A stretch of 64,000 nt of DNA from Pelecanus crispus (lineage: Eukaryota > Chordata > Aves > Pelecaniformes > Pelecanidae). Position numbers and translations under genes: made by a program. This document shows, in pieces, positions 36,950 to 47,027 of this stretch. Within the stretch, counting starts at the first letter, position 1. Every line of letters starts with the position of its first letter. Where the stretch lies: NCBI RefSeq assembly GCF_030463565.1, contig NC_134675.1, positions 18,807,862-18,871,861 of the forward strand, written 5' to 3'. Below the pieces are notes generated by a model that saw only the letters and a program-made list of their open reading frames with translations, searched no databases and was not told the DNA's origin.

Positions 36950-38244
36950 ACGAGTTGGCGGGACTCATTGAGAGGGCTTTAAACTAGGTTTGAAGGGGGA
37001 AGGGGAAGGGGATATAAACGGGCCCGCTAGTGAGGAGCCCAGGGGCAGCATGGCATCATTAGGGGTGAAATCGATAGCACAGCTCAAGTGCATGTACACC
37101 AATGCACGCAGCATGGGCAACAAACAGGAGGAGCTGGAAGCCCTTGTGCAGCAGGATGGCTATGACATAGTCACCATCACAGAAATGTGGTGGGACGATT
37201 CTCATGACTGGAGCGCTGCACTGGATGGCTATAAGCTCTTCAGAAGGGATAGGCAAGGAAGGAGAGGTGGTGGGGTGGCTCTGTATGTTAGGGAGTGTTT
37301 TGACTGTATAGAGCTCGACAGTGGTGATGATAAGGTCAAGTGCTTATGGGTAAGGAAGAGGGGGAAGGCCAGCAAGGCGGATGTCCTGTTGGGAGTCTGC
37401 TATAGACCACCCAACCAGGATGTAGAGGTAGATGAAGCGTTCTATAAGCAGCTGGCAGAAGTCTTGCAATCGCCAGCCCTTGTTCTCGTGGGCGACTTCA
37501 ACTTGCCAGACATCTGCTGGAAATACCATACAGCAGAGAGGCAGCAGTCTCAAAAGTTCCTAGAGCATGTGGGGGATAACTTTCTGACGCAGCTGGTAAG
37601 CGAGCCTACCAGGGGAGGTGCCTCGCTTGACCTGCTGTTTACTAATAGAGAAGGGCTTGTGGGAAATGTCGAGGTCGGAGGCCGTCTTGGGCTTAGCGAC
37701 CGTGATATGATAAAGTTCTCGATTCTGGGTGATGCCAAGCGGAGGGGCAGCAAAACTGTTACGATGGACTTCCGGAGGGCAGACTTTGGCCTCTTCAGGA
37801 CCCTGGTTGGGAAAGTCCCTTGGGAGGCAGTCCTGAAAGGCAAAGGGGTCCAGGAAGGCTGGGCCTTCTTCAAGAAGGAAGTCTTAAGGGCGCAGGAGCG
37901 GGCTGTCCCCGTGTGCTGCAAGACCAACCGGTGGGGAAAACGACCGGCCTGGCTGAACAGGGAGCTTTTGCGGGGACTCAGGGGAAAAAGGAGAGTCTAC
38001 CGCCTTTGGAAGAAGGGGCGGGCAACTCAGGAGGAGTACAGGGATCTTGTTAGGTCCTGCAGGGAGGAAATTAGAAAGGCAAAAGCCCAGCTAGAACTCA
38101 ATCTGGCCAATGCTGTAAAAGATAATAAAAAATGCTTTTACAAGTACATCAGCAATAAAAGGAGAGCCAAGGAGGATCTCCATCCTTTGCTGGATGCGGG
38201 GGGGAACATTGTCACTGAGGACAAGGAAAAGGCAGAAGCACCTA
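36950..38244 (+). mobile_element. CR1 LINE fragment, ORF1 end to ORF2 linker
   Basis: It begins with GAGTTGGCGGGACTCATTGA at the end of ORF1, runs through the ORF1-ORF2 junction and the endonuclease, and stops in the linker. It has no CR1 3' tail. From 37864 onward it is also the inner end of the right palindrome arm. Confidence 0.88.
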
Positions 38245-38264
38245 AAGCTGCAATTAGACTTTAG
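36990..38264 (+). CDS. CR1 ORF2 fragment, endonuclease domain
   Basis: The 424-residue frame holds a whole apurinic-type endonuclease domain: [38 protein letters not shown] and LGLSDRDMI. Two catalytic positions look lost, since active CR1 copies read ITETWW and SDHD; here SDRD lacks the histidine. It then runs through the linker and ends 7 codons beyond the CR1 in unrelated sequence. It is a relic without RT. Confidence 0.8.
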   Translation: MKGEGEGDINGPASEEPRGSMASLGVKSIAQLKCMYTNARSMGNKQEELEALVQQDGYDIVTITEMWWDDSHDWSAALDGYKLFRRDRQGRRGGGVALYVRECFDCIELDSGDDKVKCLWVRKRGKASKADVLLGVCYRPPNQDVEVDEAFYKQLAEVLQSPALVLVGDFNLPDICWKYHTAERQQSQKFLEHVGDNFLTQLVSEPTRGGASLDLLFTNREGLVGNVEVGGRLGLSDRDMIKFSILGDAKRRGSKTVTMDFRRADFGLFRTLVGKVPWEAVLKGKGVQEGWAFFKKEVLRAQERAVPVCCKTNRWGKRPAWLNRELLRGLRGKRRVYRLWKKGRATQEEYRDLVRSCREEIRKAKAQLELNLANAVKDNKKCFYKYISNKRRAKEDLHPLLDAGGNIVTEDKEKAEAPKAAIRL

Positions 38265-38574
38265 GCTACACTGGGAAGGGGGGACGGGGGAGACGTAATT
38301 TTTTCAAGTGTGTTTTTCTACGTGAGAGATCTTTCAAACAATTCTCGCTGGTATTTTAAAATAACTGGTATGGACCTGTTTTTTTCTGTGCGTTTTAGCA
38401 CTGAAGCTGCAATACTTTTGGTAAGTTCAATGAGAGTTCATGTCAATCACCTTAGGAAAAGATAAAAATGTGCCATGACTTGTACTGTTATGACCAATTT
38501 CTGGAATTGATTTAAAAGCAATACTGTTGGTAGACAGGAATGTCTAGAATTCATAAATTCAAGAAGTAAATCAC
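38245..38574. other. Intron-like sequence, arm copy
   Basis: Mirror copy of 34311-34640; nothing further was recognised. Confidence 0.5.
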
Positions 38575-38680
38575 ATTCTCTTGAAATACAAAACAGCTTA
38601 GTAGTGCAGTTGCCTGTTCTGCAGATAAGTCATTGAAGAGACCATTGAACATCATCTCTGTCAGGAGTAGTTCATCAGCA
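38575..38680 (-). pseudogene. MTREX: MTREX-derived exon K, inverted duplicate
   Basis: Exact mirror of the exon at 34205-34310, on the minus strand, reading [13 protein letters not shown] and on to FVFQEN. It lies in the wrong orientation to be used with the remaining exons. It shows that a host exon was copied together with the repeats when the palindrome formed. Confidence 0.92.
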
Positions 38681-40011
38681 CTAAAATAGAGAAATAGAAA
38701 GAAGCTTAGAGAAAAGACTTATTAAATGTATTTTTTAATGAAGTACTATTAATCTGTTTTGTGAAGCAACTAGATATATATAAGAAACAACAGTTTCTTA
38801 ATTTTACTTACTGGAAAACCAAATCCTAATATATTAGTTTTTTAAGGGGGGTGCTAATTAATAAGAGAGTGAGACAGTATTTTAAAGAAACTAAAAGTTC
38901 TTACTGACCTACAAAGAATCTCTCCTGATAGTTCATAAAAGTTAGTATTAACAGTTGCTTTAGTCAGTTTTTACCAGATAGGACATCAAGAGATTGAAAA
39001 GTGAGGCAGTTTATGAAAAGGACTAAAATTGGTACTGTTGCTGCTCAAAAAAAAAAAGAGATTCAACTGGATATTTCCAAGATACTGAAAAGAGGAACAA
39101 ACTTGCTTCAATTTACTTTGTAGAATAAAGACTTAATCATGAATTATAAAAAGAAGTGCATGATGCAGATACAAAATCCAAGCGTGCTATTTGGATCAAT
39201 TGTTGATAAGACTGTACCTTTATTTTTGGAGTTTATCAGACAAATGCATAGGATGGGAAAAAAAATGTAGATTTTTTTACAAAGAAAAGTATAACTCATC
39301 AGCAAACAGCTCCTGAAGGTCAGGAAGTTGATAAAATTCTCATTCAGCTTCCCCATTTGCTATCAGATTTTGCAGGGGAAAAAGATTATTAGATATTGAA
39401 CAAATATAGGTAGTATCTTTTTTTAAGAGAATTAATCAGTGAAATACTGTAACCCTGAATGTCAATCTTAATTATATGTATTCCTCACTAGAAAAAGGAC
39501 TACATTAGAAGCTATGATACAGTGAAGAAAAATTGACAACTAAAGAAAAGCTAGTAATATAGACTGAATTCAACATAATTTGTGAAAGCAAATCCACAGA
39601 ACTGTCACAGCTTAGAAGTGGATGAAGGTTTAAAGATATGGCATAATAGCGATATATTTCCAATACTCACTAAGTATACTACTACATTAAATAGTAATGG
39701 GGAAATGCATCTATATCCCAGGACAAAGATACATGAATAAACACATTAAAATGGGAAAATAACAGCTTCTTTAAGTGGTCATTTCTTTTGCCCATAGAAA
39801 CTAGTTTTTCCATCCTGATTTTAAAAGCTACATAGCTTTAAGTCTGTTCCATAATTTTCAGCACCTATTGTCATTCTTTCCATAGAACTCAGAAGGAAAA
39901 ATTCAACCCAGCTGCTAGAATGACTTAACGAAAAAAGTGCTGCTGGAGCCAGAACCATCTCCTTCAGAACAGACTGTAATTTCAAAGCTAACGTTCAAAT
40001 CTAAAGGCTTT
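38681..40011. other. Intron-like sequence, arm copy
   Basis: Mirror copy of 32874-34204. No exon or repeat was recognised. Confidence 0.5.
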
Positions 40012-40574
40012 ATCATAGAATCATTTAGGTTGGAAAAGACCCTTAAGATCATCGAGTCCCACCATTAACCTAAAACTACCAATTCCACCACTAAACCATG
40101 TCCCTAAGCATCTACATGTCTTTTAAATACCTCCAGGGGTGGCGACTCAACCACTTCCCTGGGCTTGACAACCCTTTTGGTGAAGAAATTTTTCCTAATA
40201 TCCAATCTAAACCTCCCCTGGCACAACCTGAGGCCATTTCCTCTCGTCTTATCACTTGTTACTTGGGAGAAGAGACGGACACCCACCTTGCTACAACCTC
40301 CTTTCAGGTAGTTGTAGAGAGCGATAAGGTCTCCCCTCAGCCTCCTCTTCTCCAGGCTAAACAACCCCAGTTCCCTCAGCCGCTCCTCATAAGGCCTGTT
40401 CTCTAGACCCTTCACCAGCTTCGTTGATCATCTTTGGATGTGCTCCAGCACCTCAATGTCTTCCTTGTACTGAGGGGCCCAAAATTCAACACAGTATTAG
40501 AGGTGTGGCCTCACTAGTGCTGAGTACAGGGGGACGATCACTTCCCTAGTCCTGCTGGCCACACTATTGCTGAT
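40012..40574 (-). mobile_element. CR1 LINE 3' part, right arm copy
   Basis: Inverted copy of 32316-32873, with the CR1 3' tail at the low-coordinate end and the same stop after RPHL. Confidence 0.9.
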
Positions 40575-41167
40575 TGTGCTGGTTTTGGCTGGGATAGAGT
40601 TAATTACCTTCATAGTAGCTAGTATGGGGCTATGTTTTTTGTGCTGAAAACAGTGTTGATAATACAGAGATGCTTTCATTATTGCTGAGCAGGGCTTACA
40701 CAGAGTCAAGGCCTTTTCTGCTTCTCACACTGCCCTGCCAGAGAGTAGGATGGGGATCCACAAAGAAGTTGGGAGGGGACACAGCTGGGACAGCTGACCC
40801 CAACTGACCAAAGGGATATTCCACACCATATGACATCATGCTCAGCATATAAAGCTGGGGGAGGAAGAAGGAAGGGGGGGACATTCGGAGTTATGGTATT
40901 TGTCTTCCCAAGTAACCATTATGCATGATGGAGCCCTGCTTTCCTGGAGATGGCTGAATACCTGCCTGCCGATGGGAAGTAGTGAATGAATTCCTTATTT
41001 TGCTTTGCTTGTGTGCACAGCTTTTGCTTTACCTATTAAACTGTCTTTACCTCAACCCACAAGTTTTCTCACTTTTACCCTTCTGATTCTCTCCCCCATC
41101 CCATTGTGGGGAGAGTGAGTGAGCAGGTGTGTGGTGTTTTGTTGCTGGCTGGGGTTAAACCATTACA
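40575..41167 (+). mobile_element. Solo LTR, family 1, right arm copy
   Basis: Inverted copy of 31718-32310, still flanked by the duplicated CTGAT (complement of ATCAG). It was copied with the arm and is not an independent insertion. Confidence 0.92.
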
Positions 41168-41625
41168 CTGATACAAGCCAGGATGCTATTGGCCTTCTTG
41201 GCCACCTGGGCACACTGCTGGCTCATATTCAGCCGGCTGTCGACCAACACCCCCAGGTCCTTTTCGGCCAGGCAGCTTTCCATCCACTCTTCCCCAAGCC
41301 TGTAGCATTGCATGGGGTTGTTGTGACCCAAGTGCAGGACCCGGCACTTGGCCTTGTTGAATCTCATACAGTTGGCCTCGGCCCATCGATCCAGCCTGTC
41401 CACATCCCTCTGCAGGGCCATCCTACCCTCCAGCAGATCGACACTCCCACCCAACTTGGTGTCATCTGCAAACTTACCGAGGGTGCACTCGATCCCCTCA
41501 TACAGATCATTGATAAAGATGTTAAACAGAACTGGCCCCAATACTGAGCCCTGGGGAACACCACTTGTGACCAGCCACCAACTGGACTTAACTCCATTCA
41601 CCACAACTCTTTGGGCCCAGCCATC
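41168..41625 (-). mobile_element. CR1 LINE RT part, right arm copy
   Basis: Inverted copy of 31260-31717. One visible change is AATGGC to AATAGC (Gly to Ser in the RT C-terminal segment [12 protein letters not shown]). Confidence 0.9.
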
Positions 41626-42709
41626 TGTTGCGTGAAGAGAGGCTTTGGAAGGTACCCAATTTATCGTTATAAGTCCGGTCGCGTTCAGCACACTGAACTA
41701 TCACGATTCCGGATTCACAAATAACGCAGGCACCTTTCGGCTTTGGAAGGTACCCAATTTATCGTTATAAGTCCGGTCGCGTTCAGCACACTGAACTATC
41801 ACGATTACGGATTCACAAATAACGTAGGCACCTTTCGTCTAGTCGTGCTGCATGAACTATCACGGCCACACTTAAAGTGTGTGATCGCGTTCAATGACCA
41901 CTATCACGCTAGACCAATAAATCAAAGCAATTTATTAAAGCAACGGACACACAGGTTCTTTGGATTACCGGTGATAAATTCACTGACTGCAAGGCACCTA
42001 CGATTGCCAAAGGTTAGAATAACACAGATGCATCAAAAGACATAAAGTGACTCTATAGAGGTTTCTAAGTTTCCCGCGGAGGCACTTGGTATAACCAAGT
42101 GTTAGATTCTTACCCAAAGGCGTCCCGATGGGGGGGAAGAGAGGCTCAGCCCGTCGACTGATCCCAGAGGTCAGAGTAGTACACGGTGATGTCTTCCCTA
42201 ACATCCCCTTTCCCTTAGGCCAATTTTATAGTATTTTACACATTAGGTGGAGCTTGAGGGACTCTAGTCATACATACTTTTGTTACGATTGGTGTAAAAC
42301 TTTCTCGCTTTGTTTTAAAGGTACAGGCTCAGAAAAATTCAGAGCGCAGGCTCAGTGAGGGGGGGTCTTACCTTGGAGGCGGGTGGGTTTTGAGATGGGA
42401 GTGTGTTCTAGTATTATAATGACATTATAATGAGTAAAAGTTACTAAAGGACAGCATTTTTGTCAACATCATGATAGTTTGCTGACGCAGGGTATCACTT
42501 ATGCAGCTTATCAGGACCATGGTGCCCCTTCGAGTTCCCTTATCACAGGGCTTGGCCGTGATGTCTCCACACCACTCCACCCCCTGGGCAGCTCCTCTCA
42601 GAATCAGCACACCAGGCTCCCCTGGGTTGCGACATCCAAGGTTACAGGCTTAGGAACTTCTGTGGGATAGATTCCTTGCATCCAGCTGCATTCCATCCAG
42701 AGAGCTTCT
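41626..42709 (-). mobile_element. Hybrid LTR, family 2, first part
   Basis: This LTR starts TGTTGCGTGAAG after CCATC, the complement of the GATGG target site of LTR2, and has the 98-bp duplication and the LTR2-type bases near 42300. It is cut by a CR1 at 42709 and resumes at 46958, where it ends in CTCCACA followed by GAGTG, the target site of LTR1. The two ends therefore carry target sites of two different insertions. Confidence 0.9.
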
Positions 42710-42772
42710 GGAGCGCGGCGACCAGGACGGGCAAACAGGGCGTGGCGCGTCAGGAGGGCGTGGCGCGTCAGT

Positions 42773-43630
42773 TTGCGCGTCAGTTCGCGCAGTCAGGGCG
42801 CGCAGGAAAGGCTGAGTGTCCCCCCCTCCAAGTTCCAAAGGGGAACCCAGGCAGTGGTCACCGTCCTCCCAGGAGAACACCTGGCAGCCATGGTCACCAC
42901 CCGCCTGAAAGCCGCCGCCAAAAGGAATGCGGCGACCCAGACGGAGCTCCCGCACAGACACGCGGCCGTCCAGGTCACTGGCTGCAGGGAGTGCCTGGGC
43001 CTGTCGCTTGTGCCAGACAGCAGCGGGGACGGCAAATGTCTTCGGTGTGAGCAGGTGGATGATCTGCTCAGCCTGGTGGCAGAGCTGAAGGAGGAGGTGG
43101 AAAGGCTGAGGAGCATCAGGGAGTGTGAGCAGGAGATAGACTGGTGGAGCCGCACCCTGCCGTCCCTGGGGCCAGGGCAGCGGGCAGAGGCCCCACAAGG
43201 AGCAGAGGATCCCCTACCCTCTTGCCGGCAAGCAGAAGGAGGGGATCCAGGAGACGGGGGGGAATGGAAACAGGTCCCTGCCCGGGGAGGCAGGCGAATC
43301 CCCTCCCGGCCTCCCTCACCTCCCCAGCTGCCCCTACACAACAGATACGGGGCTCTGGAGGTTGAGGGCCAGGCAAGCGGGGAGGGAGGTGAAGGGGAAG
43401 GTCCAGCCAGGGGGTTGCCGAGGGTCAGTCAGTCACCCCCACGGATTACGACTGCCCCTGTTAAGAAAAAAAGGAGGGTGATTGTGGTGGGGGATTCCCT
43501 CCTGCGGGGAACTGAGGGCCCGATCTGCCGCCCGGACCCATCCCACAGGGAAGTCTGCTGCCTCCCTGGGGCCCGGGTTAGGGACATTACGAGGAAACTG
43601 CCTGACCTCGTGAAGGCCCTCCGATTATGA
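42773..43630 (+). CDS. CR1 ORF1, N-terminal and middle part (copy 1)
   Basis: CR1 ORF1 is a nucleic-acid-binding protein with a C-terminal esterase. The 285 residues show a Cys pair at 71/74 and another at 89/92 (CREC and CLRC), a predicted coiled coil at about 95-125 (LVAELKEEVERLRSI), a proline-rich linker, and the start of the SGNH esterase, VIVVGDSLLRG, at about 236-246. An alternative start is Met40. The frame is cut short after KLPDLVKALRL because of one extra A at 43613-43614; related CR1 sequence at 36850 lacks this base. The rest of the domain follows in the next frame (43650-43982). Confidence 0.85.
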   Translation: MRVSSRSQGAQERLSVPPSKFQRGTQAVVTVLPGEHLAAMVTTRLKAAAKRNAATQTELPHRHAAVQVTGCRECLGLSLVPDSSGDGKCLRCEQVDDLLSLVAELKEEVERLRSIRECEQEIDWWSRTLPSLGPGQRAEAPQGAEDPLPSCRQAEGGDPGDGGEWKQVPARGGRRIPSRPPSPPQLPLHNRYGALEVEGQASGEGGEGEGPARGLPRVSQSPPRITTAPVKKKRRVIVVGDSLLRGTEGPICRPDPSHREVCCLPGARVRDITRKLPDLVKALRL

Positions 43631-43649
43631 CCCACTGCTGGTTATACAG

Positions 43650-43982
43650 GTGGGCAGTGACGAGATTGCAGAGAGTAGTCCTAGGCCAATGAAGAGGGAC
43701 TTCAGGGCACTGGGGCGATTGCTCGCAGGATCGGGAGCACAGGTTGTGTTTTCCTCTATCCCGTCAGTGGCAGCAAGGAACACTGAAAGGAATGGGAAAA
43801 CTCACCTGATTAACAGGTGGCTCAGAGGCTGGTGCCATCGCTGGAATTTTGGGTTCTTCGATCACAGGGAGGTCTACACAGCACCGGGCCTGCTGGCGGC
43901 TGATGGAGATCGGCTGTCTCCAAGGGGGAAAAGGATTCTCGCCCAAGAGTTGGCGGGACTCATTGAGAGGGCTTTAAACTAG
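43650..43982 (+). CDS. CR1 ORF1, C-terminal esterase part, out of frame (copy 1)
   Basis: It is the continuation of ORF1 one frame on: VGSDEIAESS, then GAQVVFSSIPSV, then LAADGDRLSPRGKRILAQEL. The upstream codons SDYDPLLVIQ just before the listed start belong to the same domain. The final block is where SGNH hydrolases have Asp-x-x-His; here it reads D-G-D-R, so the histidine seems to be missing. It stops at 43982, directly before ORF2. It would need a frameshift to be made as part of ORF1. Confidence 0.75.
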   Translation: MGSDEIAESSPRPMKRDFRALGRLLAGSGAQVVFSSIPSVAARNTERNGKTHLINRWLRGWCHRWNFGFFDHREVYTAPGLLAADGDRLSPRGKRILAQELAGLIERALN

Positions 43983-43984
43983 GT

Positions 43985-45226
43985 TTGAAGGGGGAAGGGG
44001 ATATAAACAGGCCCGCTAGTAAGGAGCCCAGGGGCGGCATGGCAACATTGGGGGCAAAATCGACAGCCCAGCTTAAGTGCATGTACAGCAATGCACGTAG
44101 CATGGGCAACAAACAGGAGGAGCTGGAGGCCCTTGTGCAGCAGGATGGCTATGACATAGTCGCCATCACGGAAACGTGGTGGGACGACTCTCATGACTGG
44201 AGTGCTGCACTGGAGGGCTATAAGCTCTTCAGAAGGGATAGGCAGGGTAGGAAAGGCGGTGGGGTGGCTCTGTATGTTAGGGAGTGTTTCGACTGCATAG
44301 AGCTTGACAGTGGTGATGACAAGGTGGAATGCTTATGGGTAAGGATGAGGGGGAAGGCTGGAAAGGCGGATGTCCTGTTGGGAGTCTGCTATAGACCACC
44401 CAACCAGGAGGTAGAGGTAGATGAGGCATTCTATAAGCGGCTGGCAGAAGTGTCGCAATCGCTAGCCCTTGTTCTCATGGGGGACTTCAACTTGCCAGAC
44501 ATCTGCTGGAAATACCACACAGCAGAGAGGCAGCAGTCTTGGAAGTTCCTAGAGCATGTGGGGGATAACTTTCTAATGCAGCTGGTAAGCGAGCCTACCA
44601 GGGGAGGTGCCCCGCTTGACCTGCTGTTTACCAACAGAGAAGGGCTTGTGGGAAATGTCGAGGTCGGAGGCCGTCTCGGGCTTAGCGACCACGACATGAT
44701 AAAGTTCTCAATTTTGGGTGATGCTAAGCAGAGGGGCACCAAAACTATTACCATGGACTTCCGGAGGGCAGACTTTGCCCTCTTCAGGACCCTGGTTGGG
44801 AAAGTCCCTTGGGAGGCAGTCCTGAAGGGCAAAGGGGTCCAGGAAGGCTGGGCCCTCTTCAAGAAGGAAGTCTTAAGGGCGCAGGAGCGGGCTGTCCCCG
44901 TGTGTCGTAAGACCAACCGGAGGGGAAATCGACCGGCCTGGCTGAATAGGGAGCTTTTGCGGGGACTCAGGGAAAAAAGGAGAGTCTACCGCCTTTGGCA
45001 GAAGGGGCGGGCAGCTCAGGAGGAGTACAGGGATCTTGTTAGGTCCTGCAGGGAGGAAATTAGAAAGGCAAAAGCCCAGCTAGAACTCAATCTGGCCAGT
45101 GCTGTAAAAGACAATAAAAAATGCTTTTATAAGTACATCAGCAATAAAAGGAGAGCCAAGGAGGATCTCCATTCTTTGCTGGATGTGGGGGGGGAACATT
45201 GTCACCGAGGACAAGGAAAAGGCTGA
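43985..45226 (+). CDS. CR1 ORF2, endonuclease and linker (copy 1)
   Basis: It encodes the target-nicking endonuclease of CR1. The active-site set looks complete: Asn36 (YSNARS), Glu63 (ITETWW), Tyr136-Arg137 (CYRPPN), Asp167 and Asn169 (GDFN), Ser-Asp-His 234-236. Met20 is another possible start. The linker to the RT follows. The frame leaves the RT frame at 45187-45194, where a run of eight G is one longer than in the related copy at 38190, and ends after HCHRGQGKG. The RT continues in the overlapping frame at 45183. Confidence 0.88.
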   Translation: MKGEGDINRPASKEPRGGMATLGAKSTAQLKCMYSNARSMGNKQEELEALVQQDGYDIVAITETWWDDSHDWSAALEGYKLFRRDRQGRKGGGVALYVRECFDCIELDSGDDKVECLWVRMRGKAGKADVLLGVCYRPPNQEVEVDEAFYKRLAEVSQSLALVLMGDFNLPDICWKYHTAERQQSWKFLEHVGDNFLMQLVSEPTRGGAPLDLLFTNREGLVGNVEVGGRLGLSDHDMIKFSILGDAKQRGTKTITMDFRRADFALFRTLVGKVPWEAVLKGKGVQEGWALFKKEVLRAQERAVPVCRKTNRRGNRPAWLNRELLRGLREKRRVYRLWQKGRAAQEEYRDLVRSCREEIRKAKAQLELNLASAVKDNKKCFYKYISNKRRAKEDLHSLLDVGGEHCHRGQGKG

Positions 45227-46841
45227 AGTACTTAACGCCTTCTTTGCCTCTGTGTTCAACAGCCAGACCGGTCATCCCCAGGGTACTCAGGCCCTTGAGC
45301 AAGAGGATAGGGATAGGGACCAGAATGGAGCCCTCATAGTCCAGGAGGAAGCAGTTAATGACCTGCTATGCCACCTGGACGCTCACAAGTCTATGGGGCC
45401 GGATGGGATCCAGCCGAGAGTACTGAGGGAGCTGGCAGAGGAGCTTGCCAAGCCACTTTCCATCATCTATCAACAGTCCTGGTTAACAGGGGAGGTCCCT
45501 GATGACTGGAGGCTTGCCAATGTGACGCCCATCTACAAGAAGGGCCGGAAGGAGGACCCGGGGAACTACAGGCCTGTCAGCCTGACCTCGGTGCCGGGGA
45601 AGATTATGGAGAGGTTCATCTTGAGCGAACTCCACAGGCAAGTACAGGTCAACCAGGGGATCAGGCCCAGCCAGCATGGGTTCACAAAAGGCAGGTCCTG
45701 CTTGACCAACCTGATCTCCTTCTATGACCTGGTGACCCGCCTGGTAGGTGATGGAAAGGCTGTGGATGTCATCTACCTCGACTTTAGCAAAGCTTTTGAC
45801 ACCGTCTCGCATAATATCCTCCTCGGGAAGCTGGCAGCTCACGGCTTAGACAGGCATACTCTTCGCTGGGTAAAGAACTGGTTGGGTGGCCGAGCCCAGA
45901 GAGTAGTGATAAATGGTGTTAAGTCCAGTTGGCGGCCGGTCACGAGCGGTGTTCCCCAGGGCTCTGTTTTAGGGCCAGTCTTGTTCAATATCTTTATCAA
46001 TGATCTGGATGAGGGGATCGAGTGCACCCTCAGTAAGTTTGCAGACGACACCAAATTGGGTGGGAGTGTCGATCTGCTCGAGGGTAGGATGGCCCTGCAG
46101 GGGGACCTGGACAGACTGGATCGATGGGCCGTGGCCAACTGTATGAGGTTCAACAAGGCCAAGTGCCGGGTCCTGCACTTCGGTCACAACAACCCCATGC
46201 AACGCTACAGGCTTGGGGAGGAGTGGCTGGAAAGCTGCCTGGCCGAAAAGGACCTGGGGGTGTTAGTAGATAGCCGGCTGAACATGAGCCAGCAGTGTGC
46301 CCAGGTGGCCAAGAAGGCCAACAGCATCCTGGCTTGTATCAGGAATGCTGTGGCCAGCAGGAGCAGGGAGGTGATTGTCCCCCTGTACTCGGCGCTGGTG
46401 AGGCCACACCTGGAATACTGTGTCCAGTTTTGGGCCCCTCAATACAAGACAGACATTGAGGTGCTGGAGCGTGTTCAGAGGCAGGCAACGAAGCTGGTGA
46501 AGGGTCTGGAGAACAAGTCTTATGAGGAGCGGCTGAGGGAACTGGGGTTGTTTAGCCTGGAAAAGAGGAGGCTGAGGGGAGACCTTATCGCTCTCTACAA
46601 CTACCTGAAAGGAGGTTGTAGTGAGGTGGGTGTTGGTCTCTTCTCCCAAGTAGCTAGCGATAGGACAAGAGGAAATGGGCTTAAGCTGCGCCAGGGGAGG
46701 TTTAGACTGGAAATTAGGAAAAATTTCTTTACGGAAAGGGTGGTCAGGCATTGGAACAGGCTGCCCAGAGAGGTGGTGGAGTCACCATCCCTGGAGGCGT
46801 TTAAAAAACGGGTAGATGTGGCACTTCGGGATATGGTTTAG
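45183..46841 (+). CDS. CR1 ORF2, reverse transcriptase and C-terminus (copy 1)
   Basis: The 552 residues hold the full CR1 [21 protein letters not shown] near 117-134, [16 protein letters not shown] near 158-173, [11 protein letters not shown] at 196-206, [16 protein letters not shown] at 254-269 and the catalytic FADD at 286-289. The C-terminal thumb and tail ([19 protein letters not shown]) are complete to RDMV and stop. The EN lies in another frame upstream, so one polypeptide cannot be made without a +1 shift at the G run. The start Met listed is only the first in frame, not a likely initiation site. Confidence 0.88.
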   Translation: MWGGNIVTEDKEKAEVLNAFFASVFNSQTGHPQGTQALEQEDRDRDQNGALIVQEEAVNDLLCHLDAHKSMGPDGIQPRVLRELAEELAKPLSIIYQQSWLTGEVPDDWRLANVTPIYKKGRKEDPGNYRPVSLTSVPGKIMERFILSELHRQVQVNQGIRPSQHGFTKGRSCLTNLISFYDLVTRLVGDGKAVDVIYLDFSKAFDTVSHNILLGKLAAHGLDRHTLRWVKNWLGGRAQRVVINGVKSSWRPVTSGVPQGSVLGPVLFNIFINDLDEGIECTLSKFADDTKLGGSVDLLEGRMALQGDLDRLDRWAVANCMRFNKAKCRVLHFGHNNPMQRYRLGEEWLESCLAEKDLGVLVDSRLNMSQQCAQVAKKANSILACIRNAVASRSREVIVPLYSALVRPHLEYCVQFWAPQYKTDIEVLERVQRQATKLVKGLENKSYEERLRELGLFSLEKRRLRGDLIALYNYLKGGCSEVGVGLFSQVASDRTRGNGLKLRQGRFRLEIRKNFFTERVVRHWNRLPREVVESPSLEAFKKRVDVALRDMV

Positions 46842-46957
46842 TCTGGTCTACCCTTGATTAGTCTAGAGTGGGCTTGGTAGTGTAGGTTAATGGTTGGACT
46901 GGATGATCTTAAAGGTCTTTTCCAACCTAGATGATTCTATGATTCTATGATTCTATG

Positions 46958-47027
46958 AATGCTGTACCTTTCTTGTAATCGTAAATCTACGTCTGGTGTC
47001 TAAGTCACCTCCAGCAATCACTCCACA
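46958..47027 (-). mobile_element. Hybrid LTR, family 2, last part
   Basis: After the CR1 tail the LTR goes on from AATGCTGTACCTTTC to AATCACTCCACA, then GAGTGG of MTREX exon J. Joined to 41626-42709 it gives 1154 bp, the length of LTR2. Confidence 0.92.

Larger units (their letters stand above)
42710..46957 (+). mobile_element. Long CR1 LINE, copy 1, inserted in the hybrid LTR
   Basis: It is 4.25 kb long, starts in the 5' UTR at GGAGCGCGGCGACC and ends in three ATTCTATG units. It contains ORF1 and ORF2. It sits in the hybrid LTR between AGAGCTTCT and AATGCTG, with loss of about two LTR bases and no target duplication, as usual for CR1. ORF1 and ORF2 each carry one frameshift, identical to those in copy 2 at 53068-58015. 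The left arm lacks this insertion. Confidence 0.95.
37864..47027 (-). repeat. Right arm of the palindrome, with a CR1 insertion
   Basis: It is the inverted copy of 30103-35020. It contains, in mirrored order, the CR1 linker, exon K, CR1 pieces, a family 1 LTR and a family 2 LTR. The 4.25-kb CR1 at 42710-46957 is absent from the left arm, so it came later or was lost there. The outer flank differs between arms: CR1 sequence on the left, MTREX exon J on the right. Confidence 0.92.

Noticed and set aside
42650..43376. Long open frames on the minus strand opposite CR1 ORF1 (up to 182 residues), and similar ones at 56685-57556
   Set aside because: They are GC-rich shadow frames opposite the CR1 ORF1 and repeat exactly in the second CR1 copy. 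No domain or conserved feature was recognised.
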